64,000 nucleotides of DNA from Caprimulgus europaeus (Eukaryota > Chordata > Aves > Caprimulgiformes > Caprimulgidae). Each line of letters starts with the position of its first letter. Position 1 is the first letter of the stretch. The DNA is taken from NCBI GenBank assembly GCA_907165065.1, contig OU015528.1:29596515-29660514 (forward strand), given 5' to 3'. The position numbers were made by a program, and so were the translations under genes. The notes beneath the pieces are model-generated. The model ran no database searches and was not told the origin of the DNA. It saw only the letters and a list, made by a program, of their open reading frames with translations. Below are positions 49,942 through 61,800 of this stretch, piece after piece.

Positions 49942-52900
49942 AATATTATGAACAAGCAAATCAAAGGCTCCTGTATCATAAAATATTAACTTATTACCTG
50001 TACTACATGAAAAAGCTGCACCTGTATAACACTGGAGCGTAATAGTGTGAGTTCTTAAGAAGACAAATAGTGTTGAACTTGATGTTTCTCTTGAGAAAAT
50101 ATGTAATATCACATTTCTCTTTGCCTAAGGGAATTTTGGATAAAACAGAGATATTAAGTGGAGGACTGGAGAATTAAGTGATAAGGGAATGTAAAATGAC
50201 TGTTATTTTATTATTATTATTATTTTAAATTATTTGGCTGAACATGTATATTTGATGATAGTGTGGTTCAGTCTATGTACAAGGATTTTCAAATACTCAA
50301 TCTTCCAAGGCTACTCATATATTCAATTTTAAAAATGATAACAGCTCAAAATATTTCTATCATCTAAGTAACTGTAAAAGGAGGAGATAGTGTCCTAATT
50401 TCACAAGGATTAACTAGCACTTTTCCAGTAATATTTATTTACGTTCCTTCAGGGAGTCTTTAAATTTGACCCTTCTCTCATAAAACAAAGTAATAAATGT
50501 GAGAAATAAGCTTTATGATGGCATCATAGCAGTGAATTTAATATTCTGTGAACATATTTTTTTTTCTTGCAATACAGTTATTCCATCTACTTCCTTCATT
50601 AACAGGGAAGAAGATACATTGCATTTGGAGGAAAAGGGGAAAAATGGAGGCAAATGTTCATATGGAGTATGTTGTGTATCTATGAATCAGGATGCATAAT
50701 ATACATTTATAAATATAATTTTAGATACAGTTCTATTACACATAAAAAGCATCTGACAAGTCTGAGAACAGAGCTCAAGATTAAATGGTGAAAGTGTTTC
50801 TTGGCAAAGTACAAAGTGAAATGTTAATGACATGGGTGCAGTAAGGTCATATAAATCCAGTCTGAGATCTGTGCCACAATATCACAATTTAGGTGATTAT
50901 TAATTTCTCAAGAACAAGGGCAGTGTCCAGTTCTAGAACACCAACATTTTCAAATAATACAGTAATGTACATACAGAGATACTGCCACACTTCCTTTTAT
51001 ACTCAGCTGAAGGTAAACATAATATCATATATATGATAAAGTGGAACATCAGTAAAGATTGACTTTTTACCTGGAACTGTTGCAAGGATAACCTGTCATC
51101 TATAATGAAGCTATTATGTTGAAAAGCAAGCACTGAAGATTGTTTCTAGCTTCTGGATAAACAGATCTAAACTGTATACTGAAGTGATTTGGGAGGACAG
51201 CATTGTGTTTTGATGGTTTAATCATTCTCTACATGTGCAGCTGTAATACAGTTAAATTTCTTCTACCATCTTGATTAAATTTAATGGCAGAAGTATCAAA
51301 CAAATGTATCAATATCCATCTTCCTGATGACAAGGAACAATTAAGCACTCTGTACTCATTTTCATCATTAAAGAGCTGACTCAGTCATTATAGATTACTT
51401 CATTCATCAAAATTCTCAGAATGCACAGCCAGAATTTCAACTTTCTTTCTGAAACAAAGGATTTGGGCTAACTATCAAGCCCTACTTAATACCACATAAG
51501 AAATAAGATTAACAATTTATTTATTAAATTCTAGCATGGATACTCTAGTTTTTTGAAGCATCCATAATACATCACTGGCATACAGACAGCTATACACACT
51601 AAAATGGGCAAATACATTCTTTTTACAAATACATGTGTTACAAACAATTGTATTTTTTAAACTAAAGGTAGGACAGTTGCCTGTGACCCTGCCCTGGCCA
51701 TCATGCTACAGCACCAGGCCCAGCCACAGGCCTTGTCCTTTCTACCCCACCATGCCAGATGAGCTCGGACACATTCCCATCTGCCCCTGTGGCCTTGTGG
51801 GGTGACTGGAGAACTGATGGCCCTTGGCACCATCAGACCTGGCCCCAAAGCCCAGAATGAGTGTCCTGGGCCTGTGTCCTTTCCTGAAGGCACTCCCTGC
51901 CCTCAGCCCAGCAGGAGCACCTGGTCCCATGCCACCACTCGCCCCCATTGCACCACGGTAGACCTTTAGCACTCAGGTATGGCAGCCCTCATGAATCACC
52001 ACTGTCGTGGTCCGAAGCCCACATCTCAACATTGCCATAGGTGGCCTGACGTGATGCGATGAAGCTTTTTTGGATTACTAAAATATATTCTGTTTAGCAA
52101 TATTCTTCATTCCAAAGTTCTGCTATTATGTCAATTAACTATTATTTTAATAAATGTATACTGTTAATCCATGATTGTATTATAAATTTATTTTTAATCT
52201 TTATACTTTAAATCACTTCTCAAATTATTTAAAATAAATTTTGGATTTATTACTTTGCAGATTTTGCTTCACTTTCTGCCTTTGATTAAATTTGATTTGT
52301 AGGAGTTTTGTAGGATTCAGGGTGACTTTAAAATAACAGTAATTATTGCGCTGTGATGCTTTACTGCTTTATTGCCTTTAATGGAAGGAAAGTAATTGTA
52401 ATTTTTTTACCACAGCACAGTGGCTAATGTTTTGGTGATTTCATAAAAGAGATCCAAACAAACAAATGTATCAAAAAAGTAAGTCACAGAAGATTTACTT
52501 CAACAAAAAACCCCCCAAAAAAGCAAAGAGTATATGCATGAATCAAAGGAAATATTTGAAGGTAGTTCTGCCATAACTATAAATTAAACCTTCTGCTGTT
52601 GTAAATTGGCATGTCTTTACTCAGATGAAAGCTGTTTCATATGTCTGTTGATACCTTCATAGAGGCTTAAGAACATGATCAATTAGTTCCTTAAAAATAT
52701 ACAGAATTAAGACTAATTTTGCCTAACTTCAGAAATCTGACGTATATGTTTGCATTTTGATTAATTGTTAATATTCCTCTTTCTGACAATGTAGAGAAAT
52801 AGGCTTATCTGAATTACATCTTATGTAATCAATCATAAAGTGCTGCTAGCACAACTAGCACAAATGTAGGTGTTTACAATACAAACATCTAAAGTTAGTT

Positions 52901-53356
52901 AAGATAAATTATATGCAAAGAGCCTAAATGAAGTTTGTGGAAATCAGGTAAATGTGGTAGCAGTAGCATCAGTTTGTAAAGGGACAAATAACAGGGCAAA
53001 CATTTCACTCACTTATATGAATGCTGTGCATCTAGTGTAATTATAAAGCATGCTGATAAACACTTTTCTCCTCTGCACACATCTCTTATAGCCATACTCT
53101 CCAAGCACTGCAATGCTTCACAAGGACAATTTCCAGTGGAAAATCTTGGGGATTTTTACATATTTCTAAACAATAATGAATGCATCACAAACAGTCAAGA
53201 TGGCCTTTTGCACACTAACCCAAGGCCCAGAACTTTTAGAAGATGCAGAGGATGCACATTCCTAAGCAAAGTCTGTAAGAGCAGTATGATCACACAGGCA
53301 TAAAGCTGAAACCAAGATGGCAAGGTTTGCTGAAGATTATTATCTTCCTTCCAGAC
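49942..53356. other. AT-rich stretch with an unidentified GC-rich patch
   Basis: No gene recognised. A (TTA)n run lies at about 50205-50225. The GC-rich patch at 51665-52055 is listed separately. Right of it, about 52060-52480, the sequence is TAAT-rich and non-repetitive, resembling conserved non-coding DNA, though conservation cannot be tested here. Confidence 0.45.
51665..52055. other. Unidentified GC-rich patch, about 390 bp
   Basis: C-rich, G-poor DNA on the plus strand (many CCC, CCTG and GGCC words) set abruptly in AT-rich flanks. It has few CpG dinucleotides, so it is not a classical CpG island. Both strands have moderate open frames (minus 51657-51893 and 51742-51972), which is expected from the composition. 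'tgtcgtggt' near 52002 resembles an avian LTR end read backwards, but the rest does not match any LTR or CR1 I know. It may be an unnamed repeat, a retroposed fragment or a lone GC-rich insert. Confidence 0.35.
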
Positions 53357-54510
53357 TGTATTGGGTTTGTGTGGCAAGGTTTTGGTAGCAGTGGGCGGGG
53401 GACGACATGGGGTGGCTCCTGTGAGAGAAGCTGCCAGAAGCTTCCCCCATGTCCGACCCGACACAGCCAATGCCAGCCGGCTACAAGAACGGATCCGCCG
53501 CTGGCCAAGGCCGAGCCCGTCAGTAACGCCTCTGTGAGAACATAATTAAGAAAAAAAAGGAAGAGAGGGAAGAAAAAAAAAAAGCTGCACACTTTGCAGC
53601 TGGAGAGAGGAGTGAGAAGATGTGAGAGAAAACAACTCCACAGACACCAAGGTCAGTAAAGAAGGAGGGGGAGGAGGTGCTCCAGGCACCGGAGCAGAGA
53701 TTCCCCTGCAGCCTGTGGTGAAGACCATGGTGAGGCAGGCTGTCCCCCTGCAGCCCATGGAGGTCCATCGTGGAGCAGATGGCCACCTGTAGCCCATGGA
53801 GCACCCCACATCAGAGCAGGTGGATACCCGAAGGAGGCTGTGACCCTGCAGGAAGCCCACGCTGGAGCAGGTTCCTGTCAGGACCTGTGGCCCCATGTGG
53901 AGAGGAGCCCACGCCGGAGCAGGTTTGCTGGCAGGACCTGTGACCCTGTGGGGGACTCGCACTGGGGCAGTCCCTTCCTGAAGGACTGCACACCATGGAA
54001 TGGACCCATGCTAAAGCAGTTTGTGAAGAACTGTCAGTCACGGGAAGGACTCAGGTTGGAGAAGTTCATGGAGGACTGTCTCCCATGAGAGGGACCCCAC
54101 GCTGGTGTGGGGGAAGGAGTCCTCCCCCTGAGGAGGAAGGAGTGGCAGAAACAACGTGTGATGAACTGACCCCAACCCCATTCCCTGTCCCCCTGTGCTG
54201 CTGGGGGGAGGAGATGGAAATCGGGAAAGAGATTAAGCCCAGGAAGAAGGGAGGGATGGGGGAGGTGTTTTAAGATTTGGTTTTACTTTTCATTATCCTC
54301 TGATTTTGATTGGTAATAAAGTAAATTTGTTTTTTCCCCAAGTCGAGTCTGTTTTGCCCGTACCAGTAACTGGTGAGTGATCTCTCTCCGTCCTTATCTC
54401 CACCCACGAGCTTTTCCTTACATTTTTCTCCCTCTGCCCATTTGAGGAGGGGGAGTGATAGAGTGGCCTTTGGTTGTCATCCAGCCTCTAGCCAGGGTCA
54501 ACCCAACACA
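53357..54510 (+). mobile_element. Solo LTR of an avian endogenous retrovirus (fossil), 1154 bp
   Basis: The element starts TGTATTGGGTTTGTGTGGC and ends GGTCAACCCAACACA, the termini of a well-known long avian LTR family. Flanks are CAGAC and CAGAT, a 5-bp duplication with four matching bases, as in ERVL-like elements. Parts in order: a U3 block ('ggttttggtagcagtggg', 'gccagccggcta'), a run of about eight degenerate 48-bp units (53740-54112), a purine-rich block, an AATAAA signal at 54315-54320, and a U5 block ('gagtctgttttgcccgtac', then 'ggtgagtgatctctctc'). It closely follows the family sequence as I remember it, so it is probably younger than the LTRs at 29697 and 37505. No internal retroviral genes remain. 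Open frames inside it are not genes. Confidence 0.93.
53740..54112 (+). repeat. Degenerate ~48-bp minisatellite inside the LTR
   Basis: The motif CTGGAGCAG and its variants recurs with unit ends at about 53778, 53819, 53870, 53922, 53970, 54019, 54064 and 54110, that is, every 41-52 bases. Each unit has the form 'accc(a/t)tggag-gacc-ccac-ctggagcag'. The units differ enough to be old relative to the LTR family. The related LTR at 29697-30691 has only two such units. Confidence 0.85.
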
Positions 54511-55287
54511 CAGATGCATGAATGTAACTCTGCATGACTCTCTGCTTTGCTCAGCAGACTTACTGGTTTAGGTTAGCATTAGTTTATTGATCACACTTCA
54601 GCATGACCTTTTTTTGCCATAAATATGTTAAGAAAATGAAAATATTAACCAAAGAAAATCTTTCTTTCATATCCCTCTGTGCTAAGCTGTGAAAAAAAAA
54701 AAAGTAATATTAGTGTTATTGTTTATACTTACAGCTACTCTCAGACCATCAACACTTTTTAAAATCTTGGTCTTTCTTGGAACCTGCTATAGTCTGGATA
54801 ATTAATTGCAGCTGCTTATTGCTGTTTGAATGGAAATAACAATACATACCTTCATTTTATTTTGAGATGGCACCAGAAAAGTTCACTCTCTTGTTTTTCA
54901 AAACCTCTGTTCATAATTCTTCTTTATAACATTCAAGGACATGAAATTAAATAATGATTTATAGTCACCTTTAGAGATAGTCCCCAAAAATTTTACCCAA
55001 ATCTGTATTCCTATCCCCTGTTAGACTATTCCTAAAAATCTAGGAGTAAGTTTAGCCTGCTGACCAATTTCATATGTTTTTGTCATGTTGATTACAGCTT
55101 GCTGTAGGGATGATGTGAATTAAACCGTAAGAATATGTCCTTTACCTGGTTTATTACAGTTAGCTCTGTTTACATGTGTGTTCTTACTTGTATTTATACA
55201 TGCTTAAATTCTGGATTACCTTGTCTTCATCAGAAAGATAACACTTCATAGTTCTGTGTTTTCAAAATATTGTAATTTTCTCTGTAG
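54511..55287. other. AT-rich stretch, possible intron upstream of the exon candidate
   Basis: No repeat or exon is recognised. An A12 tract lies near 54690. The stretch ends with a T/C-rich segment and TAG that forms the acceptor of the candidate exon. Confidence 0.45.
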
Positions 55288-55479
55288 GTTCAGAGCCAGG
55301 CTGAAAATCCTGTGCAAGTGACAGAGAGGATTGCATACACCTATCCAGTGATGGCTGTTTTTTCAGAGCCAAACAGACAGGTAAAAACATTTCCAAAGCC
55401 CAGATTCAAGTGGAATCTGAAGAGGAAATTCCTGCCACTAGAAAAGTCAATGCATGTGGAAAGAATTACTGTGCTTGAG
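55288..55479 (+). CDS. Candidate host coding exon, 192 bp, gene unknown
   Basis: A 64-codon block lies between a good acceptor ('attttctctgtag' before 55288) and a good donor (GAG then GTATGT at 55480). Length is a multiple of three, both borders are phase 0, and only one plus-strand frame is open. The translation has protein-like composition: VQSQAENP, QVTERIAYTYPVMAVF, RFKWNLKRKF and HVERITVLE. There is a basic segment (KTFPKPRFKWNLKRK) and no hydrophobic membrane stretch. GC content is higher than in the flanks. It is not part of the CR1 copy that begins about 240 bp downstream. I do not recognise the family, and no partner exon is certain within the window, so the gene would have very long introns. 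A chance open block between AG and GT cannot be excluded. Confidence 0.35.
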
Positions 55480-55717
55480 GTATGTGATGGTGTGGAGTAA
55501 GTAAACATTTTGTGTTATGCATGCATAGGAAATGTGATCCATGATGCTGTATGGGAACCTATACCATTGCTAATCCCTGAATTCCATTTGTCACATGGCT
55601 CCATTGAAAGACCTGACAGTTTACTCCTATGTTCTGTTTAGTATCTTTTACTGAATTATTTACACAAACAGGCATATTTCATCATTTCTTCATTAGTTCT
55701 GCTTCAGTTTCCTGGGC

Positions 55718-56042
55718 CTGTGCCAAGGTCATGAATTTCAACAAGGCCAAATGCAAGGTCCTGCACCTGGGTTAGGGCAATCCCAAGCACAAGTACAGGC
55801 TGGGCAGTGAGTGGCTTGAGGCCAGCTCTGAAGAGAAGGACTTGGGAGTGGTGGTAGATGAGAAGTCCAACATGAGCCGGCAATGTGCCCTTGCAGCCCA
55901 GAAGGCCAACTGTATCCTGGGCTGCATCAAGAGAAGCGTGGCCAGCAGGTCGAGGGAGGTGATTCTCCCTCTGTACTCCGCTCTTTTAAGGCCCCACCTG
56001 GAGTACTGTGTCCAGTTCTGGAGCCCCCAACACAAGAGAGCT
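55718..56042 (+). mobile_element. CR1 LINE, internal ORF2 fragment without 3' tail
   Basis: CR1 ORF2 C-terminal region in order: NFNKAKCKVLHLG-like text, then [66 protein letters not shown] in several clear blocks. The frame is open for about 70 codons from 55842. The copy ends abruptly at about 56042, roughly 500 bp before the normal 3' end, so it has neither 5' region nor tail. It covers the same ORF2 part as the copy at 38432-38966. Confidence 0.93.
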
Positions 56043-58316
56043 GTGCTGATTCTTTTACAGTAATTCATATTTTATCCAGGTGTCTGCTAATTCTTCCTTT
56101 TTCCAGTTTCTGCTAAATTACCTTGCATAGGCATAAAGTTTACAGGTCTTTTCCACAGATACTCTGTGGAGGATTTCTTATTACCTGCATACATGTTTGT
56201 CAGCAGGCAGACACTTGATGCTAAGGAAGTTTGCTGTTGTTAGTAAACAGCTATTTAATCTTCTTGGGACTTTTGGGTAAAATTCACCTAGAAATCTTTA
56301 GCTTTTATTATGTCAGTTTTTGCCATAGTTACCTCAGTTTCAGAAATATTCTTCTGTTAAGCTCTCTCCAAAAGATCTCTGGCAAGGGAATATGCTTCCT
56401 ACCTAAGGTACCTCTCAGCTAACTACTACAAGTATATTCATTCAGAGAGGTTTCTCCACATTTCCATACCACAGTGCATAATAACCATGGAATAATAACT
56501 GTGTTCCTGGAGAAAATAAGTACAGTTCCTAAGTCATGGAATATATCATTAGAAATATCCAACTGAAATACCAGAAATCATTGTCTACCCTATTAAAGGC
56601 ACAAATCTAGGCATTTTAGACAATCAAGACTTTAGGCACCAGTGTCAATGTTGTTTCCAATAAAAAAGTGCAGTAGTTTAATTAAACTTTCACAGAAGTA
56701 ATTAAAGTAAAAAACTTGGAAGTTGTTTTCATAAACAGTTTCTGGGTTTACATCATGTAGATGGAAATTTTAAAACTTTTTTGACAGGTATCTGAAGAGC
56801 TCAAAGAAAGCTAAAATTATAATTTCCACACCAGTTTGTTTATAAACTCATGCAGAAAATTTTTCATGTGAGAGCTGTCAAAGACATGAGTTTATCTGTT
56901 GCTCTGTAAATCTGACTAAAGTTAAGGTTCCGCAAACATTTTTAATAACGTATTAGTGTTAGTGTTGCTCCCCGTATACAAATAGTTCTCCTTCATAAAC
57001 TTGGTCTTTTTTTCTGCATATGTGTTATAATTGCCTGACAGATATTTCATAACAAAATAAAGGATATATGCCTCTCCTTAAAAGAATCATTCATAAACGA
57101 TTACAACAGTGTAAAGGCCAATCATAAATTATCCTCTCTATGAAATCTGGGATCTCACAGTTGCAGTAAGCAGAAGTGAAACTAAAGGCAATTAACATAC
57201 CTTAAATGCTGGACCATGAAACCTTTACCTCTGCAATTATTCACAGAAGTCAATAATGTTAGAAAGTAATCATCAGAGTATATCAGAGTGAGTAAAGGTT
57301 TACAATCTGCCCCTGTATAAGATGGTGATTGGCCCCTCTTAAGGAATGTAAATGACACATTTAATTAATCCTAGTTGTAATGTGAGAAAGTGGCCATGAT
57401 ATATACTAGCGAAACATTTATGTTCAGGTCAGGGTCAGCCAATGGCTTTGCACTTTATCATATATCTTTGTCCAGATTTTACTAAGTGCAAAAATATCTA
57501 AAGTTCTTTATTGCTCTAGCTAAGCAAGTACTTCCCTATGGTAAGAATGAGAGGAGAGCTTTCTGTGCAATGGCTGAAGTGTGTCTTCAGAATACAGTGA
57601 GCCTCACTGCTATTCCAAGGGCAGCATAGAGTACATTCAGTTCAAGATTTCTTCAGGTTATAAGAATCCCTCCTTTTCACTAAATTATTCAGGAGAAAAT
57701 ATGACCTGATTTCATAATCATAATTCAGTTAATTCATGGGGAAAAAAGTTTACTTGGCCTTTTTTTAAAAAATATTTTTTATGTTAGTAAGGTGAAGTTA
57801 TGTTATGCCCCTGAGCATTCCTGTACATTGCCACTGTAGCTTCCTGTTCTCATGCTTTCCTAAGCGCATATTACACTTGTTAGTATTAACTTCTTATGCT
57901 AACATAAACCCTAGTGGACAACAAGTGGAATCAGTAGACGTGAGTAATATATGCTGGAATCAATGTAGTATCTGCATTCTTTACAAGAGCATGAAATACT
58001 CAAGAGTATCATGCTGTATGCGCTTTAGCACACAGTGAAACAAATATCTTCCAAGCTCACTGGTGAAAGAAAAAGTTTACACTAAGCTGTCCCAGTCAGG
58101 CTGGCAAATGCCATGTTTCTACAGTGAAAGGCAGCTTTTACTGTAGAAAATATACTGTGTAGACTCATGATTCTGGTCAAAATGTAATAAAGAGAATAAT
58201 TACCCAAACATGGTTTTGTAATTATGTTTTTAAAAGCTTTCAAAACTACACAGTATTCAATACATTGAGAAAGTCACACCATGAAACCACATGCTAAAAC
58301 CAAACTGATATAAACA

Positions 58317-58348
58317 AATTTCTTTCTTTAAGAATTTCTTTCTTTAAG
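58317..58348. repeat. Exact 16-bp tandem duplication
   Basis: AATTTCTTTCTTTAAG occurs twice, head to tail, without a difference. It is a small recent slippage or duplication event with no visible function. Confidence 0.9.
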
Positions 58349-58500
58349 CTGTTAATGTTTCTGTCTCCAAAGAAAGAAGAGGTTACAGACAATCAAAGCC
58401 AGCAGATGTGTTTAAAAATGTGACTCCTTCTTAGGCATTTGCATTCCCATTGAATTCACTATGTGATGCCACAAATGGCACACTCAATTGTAAAGCCTAA

Positions 58501-58522
58501 CAAAATGAGCTTGCTCATTTTG
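58501..58522. repeat. Perfect inverted repeat, 10-bp arms
   Basis: CAAAATGAGC and GCTCATTTTG are exact reverse complements with TT between them. The related words AAATGAGC/GCTCA recur just to the right (58520-58540). Confidence 0.8.
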
Positions 58523-58751
58523 CTCAAATAAAATGAGTGTTCATTCCCACTCATCTTAAATCCTCACTTCCAAATGTACTTCTCAATTAGAAGTATCTAG
58601 TGGGTAAGATACAAGTTAAAGTCATGAAATACAGATGACTGACCTCTACTGCTTTCTCATACTTGCAGTGTGCTGTGCCATAAAGAGCCACTTTCCAAAG
58701 AGATGTATACAAAAGCTTTCATGTATATCGTGGTGAACCTATCATCTCTTG

Positions 58752-58850
58752 CACTCATAGATTCATCAAATCACAGAAATGATGGTTGCAAGGGACCTGT
58801 GGACGTTGTCTAGTGCAGCTTCCTTTGACTCTTACAAGCCTGGAAGTGTA
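58752..58850 (-). mobile_element. Degraded CR1 3' tail
   Basis: 'catagattcatcaaatcacagaaatgatggttgcaaggga' type sequence resembles the reverse complement of a CR1 3' terminus: two ATTCTATG-like tail repeats, then 'ggttggaagggacc' and 'tctagtgcagc' blocks with many substitutions. The left limit is clear and the right limit is not. Related sequence may continue to about 59040. It is the oldest-looking CR1 trace in the window. Confidence 0.55.
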
Positions 58851-61800
58851 TTCCAAGGGGGTACACCCATTCTTTTTAGACTTCTCTTAATCCTCACACT
58901 TTTTCACAGATAATTTATACTTCCCTTGTAATCATATCAGCCAACTCTTTCAATGCCTTCATCTGGATCTGAATTGAGCCAGCCTCTCCAAGTCTACAGG
59001 AGGCCAAAGAAATCTTCTCGTCTCCTCCATAGGCAGTGCATGAGGAACAGTTTAAGTGTGCCTTATATACAAGTACATATGTAAATTCAAACACAGATTG
59101 GTGTACACATGAATTTCACTACAGGTAAAAATGTTAGATTTTAAGCACTCTGAATAAGCTGTAGCACAAGAGTTATACACAACTAATGCAAAGAAAGAAA
59201 GAAAGGAAGAAACAAACAAAAAACATATAACTGGGATAAATCCTAGCATCAGCTAGCAACAATTTTCCAGATAACTGATCATGAGATATTTTGTGTGACA
59301 AAACTCTATCCCCTATAAATCTTCTCCCTGTACTAAATAGCTTCTATTGTTGGTATCCTTCAGCTACTTTCCCCATAAGTGAATTTCAGCTGGCAACAAG
59401 GAAAAATGCCTATTCTTTTTTTATGAAGCTGATGACATCTTCAGTACAATTACATACACAGCTGCTGCGGACAAGTGATGCTTTGCCAAGTGCATCCCAT
59501 GCTGTTTTGTTTCTCTGTTTTGTGCTGCATTGTTTCCTTTCCATTCTGTCTGCAATAATAATAAAAGAGAAATCACCAAAGTTGAATAGAAAGGACTTGT
59601 TTATTCTCATTTTTTTTGCTTAGAGACAAAGAGAGAATGAGACCACCACTGAGAAGGCATGGCTACAGACACACAGCTTTTCTTAGAAAAGTCTGCTCAG
59701 AAAAGAGAATTATAATAAGGGACTCAAACTCTTTAATACCAAGCCTGGTGAGGATGGTCAGGAGATGATGATATTGCAATAGACTTCATGGGGAAATATA
59801 TGCAGTAATAAACTGGAGTTCCATTAAGTCAAAAACTGAAATAATTTGGATGTTGATATGACTGGAAGAGAGGCTCAGGACTGTCTTTTGAACCTCTAAA
59901 TAAAGCAAGAAAAGTCTATACTGATAGTGGTGAATTTTCAATTTCTTTTCTCCTTAATGAAATTTATACATAGCTTATGCTACTGTACTTGACTATCTGT
60001 AATACCTAAATTTCTATCTATCTGATCTAGGATTAAATTTCCAATTCCATATATCAAATAGTTTAAGAAAAATAATATTCCACAAATCACAAGAGGCATG
60101 TGGTTTGTACTCTGCACTGCCCAGGAGCTCAGTGATTAAGAAAATATCTCTCATTCACTCAGATTCTAGAAACTCCAACTTCTGTTCTTTTGTCTGAGAC
60201 AGTTTGAGTTCATCTTGTTTTCTGCTCAGACTCACACTGTTTACTTCAGCAAGGACTGGAATGATCACCAAATATATAATTTCCTGTAAGTGTGATTTGA
60301 ACATCAGGCTGGACCATCAGTCTGTTTCAATATTTTATATAAAGTATTCATATGTACTGTCAAGATACTTGATTTCTCAATAATTACAGCATTTACAAAA
60401 ACTCTAAGAGGTGTAGATTGAAAAATCCTCAGGAAAAATAAAATTAAATCATCGTTCTCTTAGTTCTTATAAGGATGCAAAAAAATCTTAATTGCTAAGT
60501 GAAAGAAGGTAACTTCCCTTTCATCATATCTAAGATTCAAGGCTTGAATACTTTTCCAGTCAGCACTATTCACAGTTTCAATCTGAACAGGTACATAGTT
60601 TCACAATGACTGAAAATTCATCTTATGTTGAAAAAATAAATGGCCAGTTCTAGAAAGGGTAGCCTGCATAGACTTGGAGCCCACAAGGAACATCTGTCAT
60701 CCTGGCATGTGGAAACTAAAGTGGATTGGGGGATACGTCAGTAAAGCAAGCAAGTGGCAGCTTGGAAGGAGGTGATTTTCATATCTGTTCTCACTAGCAC
60801 CAATATATGTGTGTATGCACCCAGGTTTGCACAGACACATAGAAAAACGGTCCTCATGTTACTCTAAGATCATGCAAGCAGGTCATTTCACAATTCACTG
60901 AACACAGAAGAAGGATATGTTAAACAAACTTTACATAACATACAGATTTTTTTTTTTTTTTAGTAAGTCAGAAGAATGTAGTAATTTCCTATACTGACAA
61001 TTTAAAATAAATTACAAAATTATTCCTTTATGCACATTCAGGAACTATAAGCATGATTATATAGAAGTGAATGTAGCTTTCTGTTGAGTTTCCATGTGCT
61101 TCTCAAAAGGGGTATATTTAATTATTCAAATGAACCATTATGTAATTAAAAAAGAAGTCCTGTGGTTGCACTTAAGCACGATCTTTCCTAAGAAACTCCT
61201 ATAATATTAGCTGCTTTTGAGTTGAATTCTGACATTCCTCTTTTGCATAATTTGCACAAATCAAATAAGTTTGTTCCAAAAACCTATTAACACCTTTAAT
61301 TCAAGGCTTGTTCACAGTCTGCTTAATTTCTACTAAAGCTCTGGTAAGCTTTGAAGTCAAGGCATGCCTATTTCAGGGAGATACAGCAAGGATACAAGGT
61401 CAAACATTCAAACAGCAAAGAGCTAGCCTAGGAGAGAATTGACTTTTAATATCCATAATTCACAGGGTTGGAGAACCAGAGAGTATGTTATGCAATGACA
61501 TGGATGTTAAATCATTGCAATAGCTGCACATACTACTGTTCCAAGGGTTATAAAAAGTGGTGCTTTAAAGTACAACTTCTTCCTGTTGCAGCTCTGTAGT
61601 CTAAACAGTTTACACTTAAGACATCTGTATTCACTCTTTTCAATAGGGTTTTAAAAATCAGGGTAGAACTATCAGCAATCATTGTCTCTAGGTATAAAAA
61701 TGGTGGATAACAAAGGCTGATCAGTGCCTCCTAGAACATCTACTTATCTACTTGACTAAGATAAAAAATTGGATGTTTTCCATATTACGCTCAAAAACTG

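Larger units (their letters stand above)
56043..58750. other. AT-rich non-coding stretch
   Basis: No gene or interspersed repeat recognised. It includes the exact 16-bp tandem duplication at 58317-58348 and the 10-bp-arm inverted repeat at 58501-58522. Confidence 0.5.

Noticed and set aside
52002-52055. Reverse LTR end suggested by TGTCGTGGT
   Set aside because: Only about nine bases resemble an LTR terminus. Neighbouring sequence does not continue the match and no partner border or target duplication was found.
53546-53962. 138-codon minus-strand frame
   Set aside because: It lies entirely within the solo LTR and its openness follows from the GC-rich repeated units. It is not a gene.
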